From contig JAXCGZ010015116.1 in assembly GCA_037179515.1 (NCBI GenBank), positions 116,001 to 180,000 of the forward strand: a stretch of 64,000 nucleotides of DNA, given 5' to 3'. This document shows positions 45,140 through 56,997 of the stretch, piece after piece. How positions within the stretch are numbered: position 1 is the stretch's first letter; each line of letters starts with the position of its first letter. Source of the DNA: Halocaridina rubra. Lineage: Eukaryota > Arthropoda > Malacostraca > Decapoda > Atyidae. The notes beneath the pieces are model-generated. The model had not been told where the DNA came from, did not search any database, and saw nothing but the letters and a program-made list of their open reading frames with translations. The position numbers and the translations under genes are program-made.

Positions 45140-46219
45140 ATGAGGCCATCTCTGTCCCAAACCTCTCCCACCTATGGGTCAGGGGGAGGGGTAGCTATTA
45201 GGAGACTAAAACAGAAAATCAAGGATTTAGAGTCAATGGTTATAAGCCTTGATGAAAAAATTCGGAATATGGATAGAGAAATGAAAGAGAATGAAACACT
45301 CAGAGAGGAAATAAGACTTTTGGAGGAAGCAAGTAAAGCACAAGGGCAGGAGAGAAAGGAACTACAAAAACGAATAAAGAAACTGGAAGGGGAAAAGAGT
45401 GAACTAGAAACCAGAATTTCTAAACAAGAAGATAAAAGCAAACAGCTGAACGACAACCTAAATGAATTAGATGTTACTTCACTGCTCTCTTCTGAGAGAG
45501 ACGAGATTGCAGCTTGGAATGTCCAAATTAAGGAAAATATTGAACAGTTTAGAAAAGAGTTCCAGGAGCTGAATATGGAACATGATGCCATGAAAACTTC
45601 CTTTGCTGATGCACTAAAGGGGAATGTGGCAGTAAAATAGGCTGTGAAGGTGGTGGCACTGGAAAATATACAAACAGTTGACTATAAAGAGACAGTAATC
45701 GAAAATATGAAAGACGTTGTGATGGAAAGGGCAAATCCAATGATTAAACAGGCCCTTGATAAAGAGAAGACAGTGGTAATCTCAGGCATATGCGAATCCC
45801 AGGAGCCAACATGGCAGGGGAGACTTGAAGAAAATAAAGCTAGGGTTGTAGACCTGATAAGAAAGCTTGGAGTAGTTTGTGGTCCTGAGGATATTGTAAA
45901 CATTCACCAACTAGGCAAATATTCGAGGGAAGGAAAGCCGAGACCAACAAAAGTAACCTTTGAGAGAGGGGAAACATGTAAAGATATATTGTTAAGAAAA
46001 CAAAGTCTAAAAGACCTTCAAGAATTCAAAGAAGTGTTCATTAGACGATACAGAACACAGGAAGAGATGGGAAAGATCAAAAACTTGTTGCAAGAGGCAA
46101 GAAGGTTAAATGAGGAAAGAAATGAAAAAGAGAAGAAAAATGTTCATGTCAGAGTTCTTCCAGACAAAGGGGAGATAAAGAAAATATTGACAGAAGATCA
46201 GGGAATGGGGCATCATTAA
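45140..46219 (+). pseudogene. CR1L ORF1 (M8), one nonsense codon
   Basis: 360 codons including the stop, from ATG at 45140. Residues ~20-160 are strongly charged and heptad-like (IRRLKQKIKDLESMV, RKELQKRIKKLEGEKSELE), predicting a coiled coil for trimer or dimer formation. From ~205 the KTVVISGICESQEP and PTKVTFERGETC segments suggest an RRM-like RNA-binding domain, followed by a basic C-terminal domain. A TAG at 45638-45640 (Glu in relatives) splits it in frame. The arrangement is like L1 ORF1p; the exact fold is inferred. No zinc knuckle is present. Confidence 0.85.
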
Positions 46220-46221
46220 GA

Positions 46222-49036
46222 TTGTTATACACAAATGCTGATGGATTAGCTGGTAAGGCAGTAGAATTAAAAGATAGGATTCACAACAGTAAGGCAGATA
46301 TAGTAGCAATTACAGAGAATAAGATGAGTGAGGACATAAACAGTGTCACAGTTTTTCCTAAGGGCTTCAGAATATTAAGGGTTGAAAGATCTGAGTGGAC
46401 TGGTGGAGGGATAGCACTGCTCATAAGTGAAAGGATTCAAGTTGAAGAAATAAACTTGGCTATAGAAAGTGAGTTCAAGGACTTTCTTGTTGCTCGCATA
46501 AATACTGGGTCAGAGAGCATTATAATAACTGTTGTATATAACCCACCAAGGCACCAGAATAGGCTAGAAGTTTATGAGGAAAGTCATATAGGTACTATTG
46601 AAGTCATAAACTCAGTTGTTAACATGGCATGGGAGAGAAAATGTAGGATTTTGATTATGGGAGATTTTAATCATAAAGAGATAGATTGGATAAATCTTGA
46701 CCCACACAGTGGTGAGGACTCATTCGGGTCAAGATTCCTAGATTGCGTACATGGGAATTTCCTACACCAACATGTAATGGAACCAACGAGGGCCAGGGGT
46801 GGGGATGAGCCATCACTACTTGATCTAGTGTTCACAGATAATGTTTTGGATATTGAAAAAATTGAGTATGAACCACCAATTGGAAAGAGTGACCACGGTG
46901 TGTTGTTGATGGAGTATATCATTGAAGATATTCTGCCTGAGAGTAGAGGCACTGAGGACATGAGGAGGAACTATCTGAAAGGAGATTACATCAATATGAA
47001 TGAGCTTTTTGCAGTTATTGACTGGAGAACCTTATTTTACAACAAATCTGTACAAGAAATGTATGACATACTTTGTGAGCAATATAGAAAGATAGTAGAT
47101 TGCTGCATACCTTTCACCAAAGTAGGTGTAATTCATGCCAGAGAGAAATGGTTTGATAATGAGTGTAAAAGAGCTAAGGAGTGGAGAGACAAATGCTGGA
47201 AAAGGTATAGGAGGAGAAAAAACATAAAAGCCTGGCAAACCTACAAAAGAGCAAGAAGTGACTACCTAAGTAAAAGGAGAGAGGCAGAAAGAGACTATGA
47301 GAGGGACATCACCAGGAAGGCTAAAGAAAATCCCAAGCTTTTCCACAGCTTTATCAGAGGAAAACTGAAGGTAAAAGAACAGGTTTTAAGGCTTAATAGA
47401 GAGAATGGAAGCATCACTGATATGGATGAAGAGATCTGCAAAGAATTGAACAAGGAGTTTCAGTCAGTATTTACAGTAGAAAATACCCCACCTCCTCAGA
47501 TTGCAGAGATAGAAGCTCAAAGGCTGGTATTAAAGAATATTAACCTTACAGCCACAGAGGTATGCAAAGCGCTGATGGAGTTAGATGTTCATAAACAACA
47601 TGTCCTGATGGCATATCCCCTCATCTACTTAAAAAATGCGCAAACTCAATATCAGTGGCACTAAGTATCATATTTAAAAAGTCACTGGAATCAGGGGAGA
47701 TTCCAAGATGATGGAAACAAGCAAACGTGATACCTATCTTCAAAAAGGGAAGGAGGGACACTTCTCTGAGCTATAGACCAGTTTTCTTGACCAGCATAGT
47801 TTGCAAAGTTATGGAGAAGCTACTAAGGAAACATATCTCTCTTCACTTGGAATCCTTCAACTTTTTGTCAGTGAGGCAACATGGCTTCAGAGAAGGTAGA
47901 TCAACAGTAACAAACTTATTAGAAATTTATGATGAGATAAACCGAATCTTACAAGAAAGAGAGGGCTGAGCAGATTGCATACTCCTAGACTTCCAGAAAG
48001 CATTTGACACTGTTCCACATGGGAGACTTATTAGGAAGTTGCAATCAATGGCTAGAATAGGTGGAAATGTCTTGGAATGAATAGAAACTTCCTTAGAAGG
48101 AAGGGAACAGAGGGTTAGAGTAAGACACTCAGTGTCTGAATGGAGAAGAGTTAGTAGTGGAGTTCTACAAAGTTAAGTCTTAGGGCCACTTTTGTTCTTT
48201 GTATATGTAAATTACCTACCAGAGGCTGTAAATTCATTCATGAATATGTTTGCAGATGATGCAAAGATTGTGAAGAAAGTAAGAAACGAGAACAATGGTA
48301 GAGAACTTCAGGAAGATCTAAATAGTCTGCATGAGTGGTCAGAAAAGTGGCTAATGAAATTCAATACTTCGAAATGTAAGGTAATGAGAATGGGTACAAG
48401 TGCAAGAAGGCCCAAGCTTGACTACTCGGTGGCTGGAGTACAACTTCAAGAGACAGAAAATGAGAGAGATCTAGGAGTAAACATACTGGCAGATTTGTCT
48501 CCAGAAATACATATAAATGGCATAGTAAGGGCAGCATATGCATTCTTATCAAATGTAAGGGTAGCCTTCAGGCACATGGACAATGAAATGTTCAGAAATA
48601 TTTATGTAACCTATGTGAGGCCAAAACTCGAATATGCAGCCCCTTTTGGAATCCACACTTAAAAAAGCACATAGCTAAGCTTGAAAAAGTTTATGCCACG
48701 AAACTGGTGCCAGAAATATGCAATCTCAGTTATGATGAGAGGCTGAGGGAATTAGACTTACCATCACTCGAAGCTAGAAGATTGAGGGGGGATATGGTGA
48801 CAGTCTTTAAATTCCTTCATGGTTATGATAGAGTGGATAGGGATCGATTTTTTGATATGGCAGGCTCTAGAACTAGAGGTCATGGCTTGAAACTTCGTAA
48901 GGAAACTTCTTTGCAGGATGTAAGGAAATACTTTTTCATTGTAAGAGTAGTTGATAATTGGAATTGGCTAAGCGAGGAGGTAGTTAATGGTATCTCATTC
49001 CATAGTTTTAAGGACAGGTATGATAAGTATCACTAA
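46222..49036 (+). pseudogene. CR1L ORF2 (M8), several breaks
   Basis: Endonuclease and linker open from 46222 to 47664 (ITENKMSED, IMGDFNHKEIDW, GKSDHG), then a base is missing in the VHKATGPDD motif near 47595. RT pieces follow at 47727-47969, 48192-48662 (MFADDAKI) and the C-terminal domain at 48707-49036. TGA codons replace Trp at ~47969 and ~48079, and a TAA lies in the VPQGS motif at ~48175. The C-terminal part lacks a few bases near 48690. Confidence 0.88.
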
Positions 49037-49138
49037 GTATAAAATGGAACCGATCAGGAGATTGGAAGATACGAGCATTGGGCTCTTTCCCGTGAACACA
49101 ATTAGGTAATTACAATTAGGTAATTACACACACACACA

Positions 49139-50968
49139 CTTTACCTAAGTATAAGAAGAGAGGCAGAGAGAGATTATGAGAGGGACATCACCAGGAAGGC
49201 TAAAGAAAAGCCCAAGCTTTTCCACAGCTTTATCAGAGGAAAACTGAAGGTATAAGAACAGGTTTTAAGGCTAAAGAGAGCGGATGGAAGCATCACTGAG
49301 ACGGATGAAGAGATCTGCAAAGAATTGAACAAGGAGTTTCAGTCAGTATTTACAGTAGAAAATACCCTACCTCCTCAGATTGCAGAGATAGAAGCTCAAG
49401 GGCCGGTATTAGAAAACATCAACCTTAGGGCCACAGAGGTATGCAAAGCGCTGATGGAGTTAGATGTTCATAAAGCTACAGGTCCTGATGACATATCCCC
49501 TCATGTACTTAAAAAATGCGCAAACTCAATATCAGTGGCACTAAGTATCATATTTAAAAAGTCACTGGAGCCAGGGGAGATTCCAAGATGCTGGAAATAA
49601 GCAAACGTGATACCTATCTTCAACAAGGGAAGGAGGGATACGGCTCTGAACAATAGACCAGTTTCCATGACCAGCATAGTTTGCAAAGTTATGGAGAAAC
49701 TACTAAGGAAACATATCTCTCTGCACTTGGAATCCTTTAGCTATATGTAGATCAACAGTAACAAACTTATTAGAATTTTATGACGAGGTAAGCCGGATCT
49801 TAAAGGAAAGAGAGGGCTGGGCAGATTGCATATTCCTAGACTTCCAGAAAGCATTTGACACTGTTCCACATTTGAGACTTATTAGGAAGCTGCAAGCAAT
49901 GGCTAGAATAGGTGGAAATGTCTTGGAATGGATAAAAACTTACTTAGAAGGAAGGGAACAGAGGGTTAGAGTAAGACACTCAGTGTCTGAATGGAGAATA
50001 GTTAGTAGTGGAGTTCCACAGGGTTCAGTTTTAGGGCCACTTTTGTTCCTTGTATATGTAAATAACCTACCAGAGTCTGTAAATTCATTCATGATTATGT
50101 TTGCAGATGATGCAAAGATTGTGAAGAAAGTAGGAAGCAAGAATGATGGTAGAGAACTTCAGGAAGATCTAAATAGTCTGCATGAGTGGTCAGAGAAGTG
50201 GCTAATGAAATTAAATACTTCAAAATGTAAGGTAATGAAAATGGGTACAAGTGCAAGGAGGCCCAAGCTTGACTTCTCGGTGGCTGGAGTACAACTTCAA
50301 GAGACAGAAAATGAGAGAGATCTAGGAGTAAACATACTGGCAGATTTGTCTCCAGAAATACATATAAATGGCATAGTAAGGGCAGCATATGCATTCTTAT
50401 CAAATGTAAGGGTAGCCTTCAGGCACATGGACAAGGAAATGTTCAGAAACATTTATGTAACCTATGTGAGGCCAAAATTCGAATAAGCAGCCCCTTTTTG
50501 GAATCCGCACTTGAAAAAGCACATAGCTAAGCTTGAAAAAGTTCAAAGACATGCCACGAAACTAGTGCTAGAAATACGCAATCTCAGTTAGGATGAGGGG
50601 CAGAGGGAATTAGACTTACCATCACTCGAAGCTAGAAGATTGAGGGGGGATATGGTAACAGTCTTTAAATTCCTTCATGGTTATGATAGAGTGGATAGGG
50701 ATCGATATTTTGATATGGCTGGCTCTAGAACCAGAGGTCATAGTTTGAAGCTTCGTAAGAAAACTTCTTTGCAGGATGAAAGTAAATACTTTTTCAGTGT
50801 AAGAGTAGTTGATGATTGGAATTGGCTAAGCGAGGAGGTAGTTAATGCTATCTCAGTCCATAGTTTTACGGACAGGTATGATAAGTATCACTAAGTACAA
50901 AATGGAACCGATCAGGAGACGGGAAGATACGAGCTTTGGGCTCTTTCCCGTAAACACAATTAGGTAAT
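49139..50968 (+). mobile_element. CR1L copy M9 (5'-truncated)
   Basis: Starts in the ORF2 linker (DYLSKRREAERD equivalent) after the (CA)n run behind M8. Frames: 49325-49600 (linker and RT start, stop replacing Gln in CWKQANV), 49872-50486 (palm, MFADDAKI) and 50640-50894 (C-terminal domain). A deletion near 49740 removes the RQHGFRE segment. The tail has one repeat unit. Confidence 0.9.
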
Positions 50969-50979
50969 CGCACAAACAC

Positions 50980-51266
50980 ACTTTGAAAAGTCCCTGGAAT
51001 CAGGGGAGATTCCAAGATGCTAGAAACAAGGAAACGTGGTACCTATCTTCAAAATGGGAAGGAGGGATGCAGCTCTACTCCATAGACATGTTCCCTAACC
51101 AGCTTAGTTTGCAGAGTTATGGAGAAACTACTAGGGAAACATTTTTCTCTTCACTTGGAATTCTTTAACTCCTTGTCAGTTAGACGACATGGCTTCAGAG
51201 AAAGTAGATCAACAGTAAAAAACTTATTAGAATTTTATGATGAGATAAGCCGAATCTTACAGGAAT
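50980..51266 (+). mobile_element. CR1L copy M10, RT fragment without 3' end
   Basis: Covers FKKSLESGEIP to the YDEISRILQE segment of RT with several indels (frames 50983-51168 and 51119-51346), then ends abruptly at ~51266 without 3'UTR. It is the last member of the array. Confidence 0.82.
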
Positions 51267-51380
51267 CTTACATCTTTTTATTTATTATATGTCTGTATAA
51301 CTCGCAATTATGGAGGTGGTTCGATAACGGGTCTGTCATCTTCTGAGTTGAGTATTCTAACCACTATCCTATCTTGATCC

Positions 51381-51494
<114 letters not shown>

Positions 51495-51830
51495 GTGTTT
51501 ACTTAAGTTGAAGGAAAACCCCAGAAGAAAATTACGTTCTGGCTCATCTAGCTAAAGGAATTTCCCCCAGCTGTCTGACTCCCCTTGATAAACAGCATAT
51601 ACTGTTTATTTTATCTAATAAATTACTTTATTCATTTACTTATCATAGAGTAATGCTTTCCTCTACAGCTTTTATTTATATATTCATTTAGTTATTTACT
51701 TATTTATTAGTTTGTAATTCAACCTCTAAATGAGCAAACCGGCTCTGCCTAGTGCTCGTTCCAAGGACGGATTAAATTAATGATCATGGAAATACCCAGC
51801 GAGGATTATTACTTTTTATCAAGTTTGTTA
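51495..51830. other. Non-coding between microsatellites
   Basis: Unique-looking AT-rich sequence. No gene or known repeat recognised. Confidence 0.5.
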
Positions 51831-51831
51831 A

Positions 51832-51912
<81 letters not shown>
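51831..51912. repeat. (TC)n microsatellite
   Basis: About 80 bases of TC repeat, nearly perfect. Confidence 0.97.
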
Positions 51913-51914
<2 letters not shown>

Positions 51915-52025
51915 GGGATTACCCAGTGTGTATATTATCCGACAAGGACATATATTTTAAGTGCAGTATAATGCTCTCACAAATAGTAACGCCACCACCA
52001 CCAACAGCAACAGAAGCAAGATCAC

Positions 52026-52418
<393 letters not shown>

Positions 52419-52759
52419 GGGTCCCAAGTCAATCTTACGCTAGGGTAAAATAAAATCTATAATAAAACGTGAGCTTTAATCCTGAAGCTGGTATTAAAAA
52501 AAGCCACTCATCCGGGCATTAACAATAGACGATTCATGTATAAGTACAAGAATATCAGAACAAGAGAATTAAACTCTATTTAATAGGAAATAAATACTAA
52601 TAAGAAAGCAATCAGAATAGATAATAAGAAACAATAATAAATAATTATACCTCAACTCTCACATTTCCTTTGCCCATAGAAAAAAAAAATCTAATTCTAT
52701 TTTCAAAATATTCAATCTGTTATAATTATAATACTAGTTAACTTTGAATATACTATACC
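52419..52759. other. AT-rich non-coding
   Basis: Follows the AAT array. No coding or repeat structure recognised; possibly the 3' flank of the Gypsy remnant. Confidence 0.5.
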
Positions 52760-53042
52760 TACTTTACAGAGCTAACCTCTCTGGCGATTTTCTAGTTCTG
52801 CCAGACCGACCTATGAAGGGGAATTGGTTCTGGCACTGTCATAGGAGGAGCATGCATAGAACTCTCAACCATGCTAGTAGGATTTATAACATTGCTCTCT
52901 GGTTCATTATACAAAAATCTACATACTGTGGTATTAATATCCCCATCAGTATATTTACTAAGACCCTCACAGAAAGTGTTTACTGCCCTTTCGGCTAAGC
53001 CGTTAGACGAGAGGTTATAAGGAGCAGGTGTAATGTGTTTAA
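52760..53042 (-). pseudogene. Ty3/Gypsy integrase remnant
   Basis: Read on the minus strand from 53040 the frame gives HITPAPYNLSSNGLAERAVN, the integrase core segment with the catalytic Glu (SNGLAERAV; usually HPASNGLAER), then TFCEGLSKYTDGDINT and RFLYN. It appears to jump to the polyprotein end VPEPIPLHRSVWQN, a stop, KIARE, reminiscent of the RRSTRxRKPPxRL ending. The zinc finger and the DDE Asp residues are absent. It is cut on its upstream side by the chimeric LINE derivative. It may belong to the same Gypsy family as 772-5336, but no overlap allows testing. Confidence 0.8.
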
Positions 53043-53552
53043 CGCCATTCTATTAAATGAATCGTGCTCATAGGAACGAGTATTAGGCTCGTAACTCCCC
53101 GTCTTCTTGTCGGTGCCTTTTTTTTTATGATTGTGACACCAGGACAGGCCAAAGAAATGATAACATAAAACAACCCTCATCGGGCCTGGGTACGAAGAAT
53201 GATTAAAAGTAAAGAGAAACAGAGATGGGGAGTGCTGTGACTTGTCAGTTGTGAAGGGATAATAAGAGATGTGTAATGACTATCCAAGAATATTCAGTGT
53301 TCATGTAGGTATAGAAAAAGAACCTTAACTGAAGGAAGACTTAACATCGAACTGTCTTGGAAAGTCTTATTGAAGTTAAAAAAAAATATGTCAACTGTAG
53401 TATCGCAACGGGCGGTTAATGCCATGGGCCAACCTAGTACAATTATGATTCACAGATGTTTTTCGTATTTCTTTGAAAATACGAGTGTATTTTTATGTTT
53501 TAAGGTTTCATTGAAGATTATGTAAGATTTATCAACTAATTGTGCATTTCTC
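53043..53552 (-). mobile_element. Chimeric non-autonomous LINE derivative, left copy
   Basis: In minus-strand order it has a 5' segment homologous to the LINE2 5'UTR (GTTGGCCCATGGCATTAAC, then ACACATCTCTTATTATCCC and GACAAGTCACAGC). It jumps straight to the LINE2 3' end (CAGGCCCGATGAGGG ... GTCCTGGTGTCACAATCAT, A-run) and ends in a tail related to CR1L (AGACGGGGAGTTACGAGC, identical over 18 bases to 32981-32998, then CTCGTTCCTATGAGCACGATT). It has no coding capacity. A second copy in reverse orientation lies at 61483-61978. Confidence 0.82.
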
Positions 53553-53739
53553 GCACACTTCTTGTATTATATTTAACATAATTCACATCTATTTCAAACT
53601 ATCCCATCCGTTGAATGGCTACTTTCACTTTGCCAGTAAGTCATCTACAAAAGTCTAAGGCCGCTTTTACACCAAAGTAGCACATTGCACGTGGCATGCC
53701 ACGTGGCACGATAGTTCAAAAAGAACATCCGGAAATATA
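53553..53739. other. Non-coding with 18 bp perfect palindrome
   Basis: Contains GGCCGCTTTTACACCAAAGTA at ~53659, reminiscent of DNA-transposon termini, and the perfect palindrome CACGTGGCATGCCACGTG at 53688-53705. No coding frame. No partner terminus was found. Confidence 0.5.
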
Positions 53740-53824
53740 AGAAACCTTTCACAGAGAAGTTTGTTATATGAAATAATTGAATAATTAAATAAATATGAAA
53801 AATACACCAGTCAACAGTATTGAG
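53740..53824 (+). mobile_element. CR1L 5'UTR fragment, left part
   Basis: Matches 44618-44688 of the full-length copy (AATAATTGAATAATTAAATAAATA, AAAATACACC, GTCAAC, TTGAG). Its continuation is found at 57365, after a 3.5 kb insertion. Confidence 0.85.
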
Positions 53825-53828
53825 TTAA

Positions 53829-54489
53829 GGGGAGACCACAGAACAGAGTGACCAGAATCATTCAATTTTAACATTTTTAATAAATAAAAAAAAAAAAATC
53901 GCATGAAATAGGAATGAATGAGGACATTTTCTATCGCCTCAATGCATTAGCAAATGGGAAATAGAGATGAGTTCAATTCATTTGATATTTCATAAGATAA
54001 AATGAATTCGTTGTTTTCTCAAAAAACATTTTTTATTTTTCTTTCACGGCCTATAACTCCTACCATTTTTGTAATACAGATCTCAAAGTTTGCACACTTT
54101 ATGCTTGCATACATATGTGTAAAATTACGTTGCGGATTTTGATTACAATGACAGGCGGAATTTCTGGATTTTTTTTTTTTTATTCCTGATTACAATGACA
54201 GGTGGAACTTCTGGATTTTTTTTTATGGATGCACTTTTTCAGAGTGACATTTTCAATCTTTTTTTCGGAATGATAGGAGAATTTCCCAACGTAACTTTAT
54301 TGGTGAATGTTTACCATATACCCTAATCTAAATATCTCATCAAACAAAGAATATTTTTATTTTAAGATTTTCATATAACAGGATATAAAATAATAATAAA
54401 AAAGAATATAATTTATAATCCAATATTAATAAGACTTGGTCATATAATGTAAACGCTCATGAAAAATAAGATAGATATAAGATTTTGGC
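53829..54489. other. Left interior of the TIR element
   Basis: AT-rich non-coding DNA with poly-A and poly-T runs and a 47 bp direct duplication (GATTACAATGACAGGYGGAA at 54141 and 54188, each followed by a T-run). No coding frame recognised. Confidence 0.5.
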
Positions 54490-54516
54490 TGGCTCTAAAG
54501 CAGCCTTAGTGATGAC

Positions 54517-55275
54517 TTGCTCTCAGCAGATAACAAAATGAAAAGGGTGATCAACACTGTGAAGTTAACACAAATAGTGACAAAACCGACCCAAATAACC
54601 CCTAATTCTAGGACTCTTATAGATCTGATAATAACAAATAAAGTGGAAAGTATACCCTATTGGGACGTAGTTCCCTGCCCAATTGCAGACCACGAGCTGA
54701 ACATTGCTATGCTAAACATAAACAAGCCCAAAAGGAAGCCTCTCTTCAAGACATTCCGGTGTCTAAAAACTTACTCCCCTGATATCTTTTGTGAAACATT
54801 AGTCAACAACACAAATGTACCTAATAGAATTAAATACACAGATACCGTCGATTTGCAGGTTGAGATTCTAACAAAAGTCTTCCTTGAATGCTTAGATAGT
54901 TGTGCACCCATTGTAACAAGAAAAATAACCCGCCCCTCAGCCCCCTGGCTAACTAATGACATCAAAGAGGCAATTGAAATCAGAAATCAAATACTAAAAA
55001 AGCCAAAAATGAATAGATATGATATGACTTTTCGAGAACGTTATAAAACAGAAAAGAAACGTGTCAGATCTCTCATCAATGTAAGTAAAAGATACTTCTA
55101 CAAAAAACACTTTAATGACTCTAGACATGATACAGCAGCAACATGGAAAGTGATAAGAAGTATGATACCAAATGAAAAGAGTACCTCAGAAACTTATGAA
55201 AATATTATGGAGTTGAAAGACAAAGCGGAAAACTTTAATAACTATTTTCCTAACGTTGGCAAAAATACCTATTAG
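54517..55275 (+). pseudogene. LINE3 endonuclease end and linker
   Basis: LIDLIITNKVES and CPIADHELNI give the endonuclease C-terminal motifs, with ADHE at the SDH position. A basic helical linker (WLTNDIKEAIEIRNQILKK, FRERYKTEKKRVRSLI) leads to NYFPNVGKNT, normally the start of the RT region. It ends in a TAG at 55273-55275 and the RT follows at once in the same frame after a short gap. Confidence 0.82.
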
Positions 55276-55299
55276 AAAACACAAGAAAACATCAACTCA

Positions 55300-56187
55300 G
55301 TGAATATGGGTAATTGCTTAAATGACAATTCTTCCAATGTAAACACAAGAGAGTACTTCAAGATATATGCTATCGATTGCGCTACCCTGATTTTTACCAT
55401 AAAGAGCCTAAGAAACTCTGGCTCTTATGGTCCAGATGGTATACCATTTCAGTTCATCAAAGATGTTCTACCCATGATTGTATCTTTTATTCTAACTATT
55501 ATGAACACTTCCATTGTTACTAAAAAGTTTCCTGACTCTTGGAAAATATCACATGTAATACCTCTGCATAAAAAGGGGGACAGAGAAGATGTTACAAACT
55601 ATCGTCCCATTTCCCTGCTACCCATTTTCTCTAAAATATTAGAAAAAGTTGTTGCATGCCAACTTATGTCATATTTAGAGTCAAATAGACTATTATCTAT
55701 TAACCAACATGGTTTCAGACTGAAACTCTCGACGGAAACTGCACTGCTCAAAGTTATGAATAGTATCTATAATAATATAGATATGAAAAAAATATCTCTG
55801 CTTGTATTATTAGACTTATCAAAAGCCTTCGACAGTGTAAACCATGAAATTCTTTTAAGTAAAACTAACCTAAATATTGATTCGAGCTGGTTTAGCGAGT
55901 ATCTATCTAATCGTAAACAGTCTATACGTCTTAACAACATTATCTCTGTGCCAAAAAATGTATCATTTGGTGTTCCACAGGGATCAGTACTTGGTCCTAT
56001 CCTCTTCTCCATCTACATAAATGATCTATCTTCTTTCATTTCTGACTGTCTAGTCGTACAATATGCAGATGGCACTCAACTACTCCTTAGTGGTGATATT
56101 AATAATCTCCCAGAGCTAACTTTAAGGGTAGAAAACACTCTGTCAAAAATAAAAACCTTTTTTTTAAGAAATTTGGCTGTTAATTAA
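55300..56187 (+). pseudogene. LINE3 reverse transcriptase with YADG box
   Basis: RT motifs in order: GSYGPDGIPFQFIK, WKISHVIPLHKKGD, NYRPISLLPIFSKILEK, NQHGFRLKLSTETALL, LVLLDLSKAFDSVNH, SFGVPQGSVLGPILFSIYINDL. The catalytic box reads QYADGTQ (56062-56073), so the second Asp is Gly and the enzyme cannot be active. A frameshift in the T-run near 56160 ends the frame; the next segment (CMFIGSRFHIA, NLGIHFDNYM) is read in another frame up to a TGA at ~56376. Confidence 0.9.
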
Positions 56188-56383
56188 CGAAAGCAAAGCA
56201 CAATGCATGTTTATTGGTTCAAGGTTTCATATAGCACAAATTCCAGAAAACACAACAATTAAATTTTGTGGCAATATTATCACACCTAGCAAAACAGTCG
56301 AAAACCTAGGAATTCACTTTGATAACTACATGTTGTTTGATTCCCACATAGACAAAGTATGCAAAAAGGTTACATGAATATTA

Positions 56384-56899
56384 ATGTACTTATCACGTAT
56401 AAAAGACAATTTTGAGATTACCACTCGAATAACTGTTGTTGAATCTCTAGCCCTAAGTCACATTAATTACTGCACAACTGTTTGGGGAGTTACCCCTAAG
56501 ACTCAGATAAACAGAATACAGAAGCTTATTAGTTTTGCAGCTCGAGTTGCCCTGGGAGGAATAAGAAAATATGACCACATCACACCAGCTCTCAATAAAC
56601 TTGGGTGGCTGCGGGCAGAAAATAAAGTCGCTTATGCTATTTATGTTTTTGTATTCAAAATTTTGGACCATCATTATCCCAGCTGGCTATTTGATTTAAA
56701 AACAGTCAGGGATATAAGGGGAACCAACACTAGACAGAGCAGTGAGCTCTTTATTCACAGAACAAACACAGAAGCAGGTTCAAAGATGATCACTATCAAA
56801 GAGCCAACACTCTGGAACAATAATCCAGAGCATCTTAAAAATGCATCCTCCTTCACAGCTTTCAAAGACAGACTATATAGTTTTCTTTTGGACAAATAG
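56384..56899 (+). pseudogene. LINE3 C-terminal domain
   Basis: Reads LSRIKDNFEITTRITVVESLALSHINYCTTVWG, RIQKLISFAARVALGG, LNKLGWLRAENKVAYAIYVFVFKIL and ends TAFKDRLYSFLLDK. This is the usual post-RT domain of Jockey/CR1-type LINEs. It is separated from RT by a nonsense codon and one frameshift. Confidence 0.85.
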
Positions 56900-56997
56900 T
56901 TCCTGCTCAATAAGAAAAAATTATTCTCATTGTAATGAAAACAAATATGGAAATGATGCCGATAATAACAATACTGTATATAGTGTTATTATTACTA

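Larger units (their letters stand above)
44615..49128 (+). mobile_element. CR1L copy M8, full length (~4.5 kb)
   Basis: The only copy in the window with 5'UTR (~44615-45139), complete ORF1 span, complete ORF2 span and 3'UTR with tail. The 5' limit is set by similarity to 53740-53826 and 57361-57810. Both ORFs are broken, but the copy defines the family structure: ~525 base 5'UTR, 359-codon ORF1, 940-codon ORF2, ~95 base 3'UTR. Confidence 0.9.

Noticed and set aside
38972..50960. Regularly recurring short repeats resembling a CRISPR array
   Set aside because: They are LINE tail repeats at ~1.6 kb or larger spacing in a eukaryotic TE array; no spacers or cas genes.
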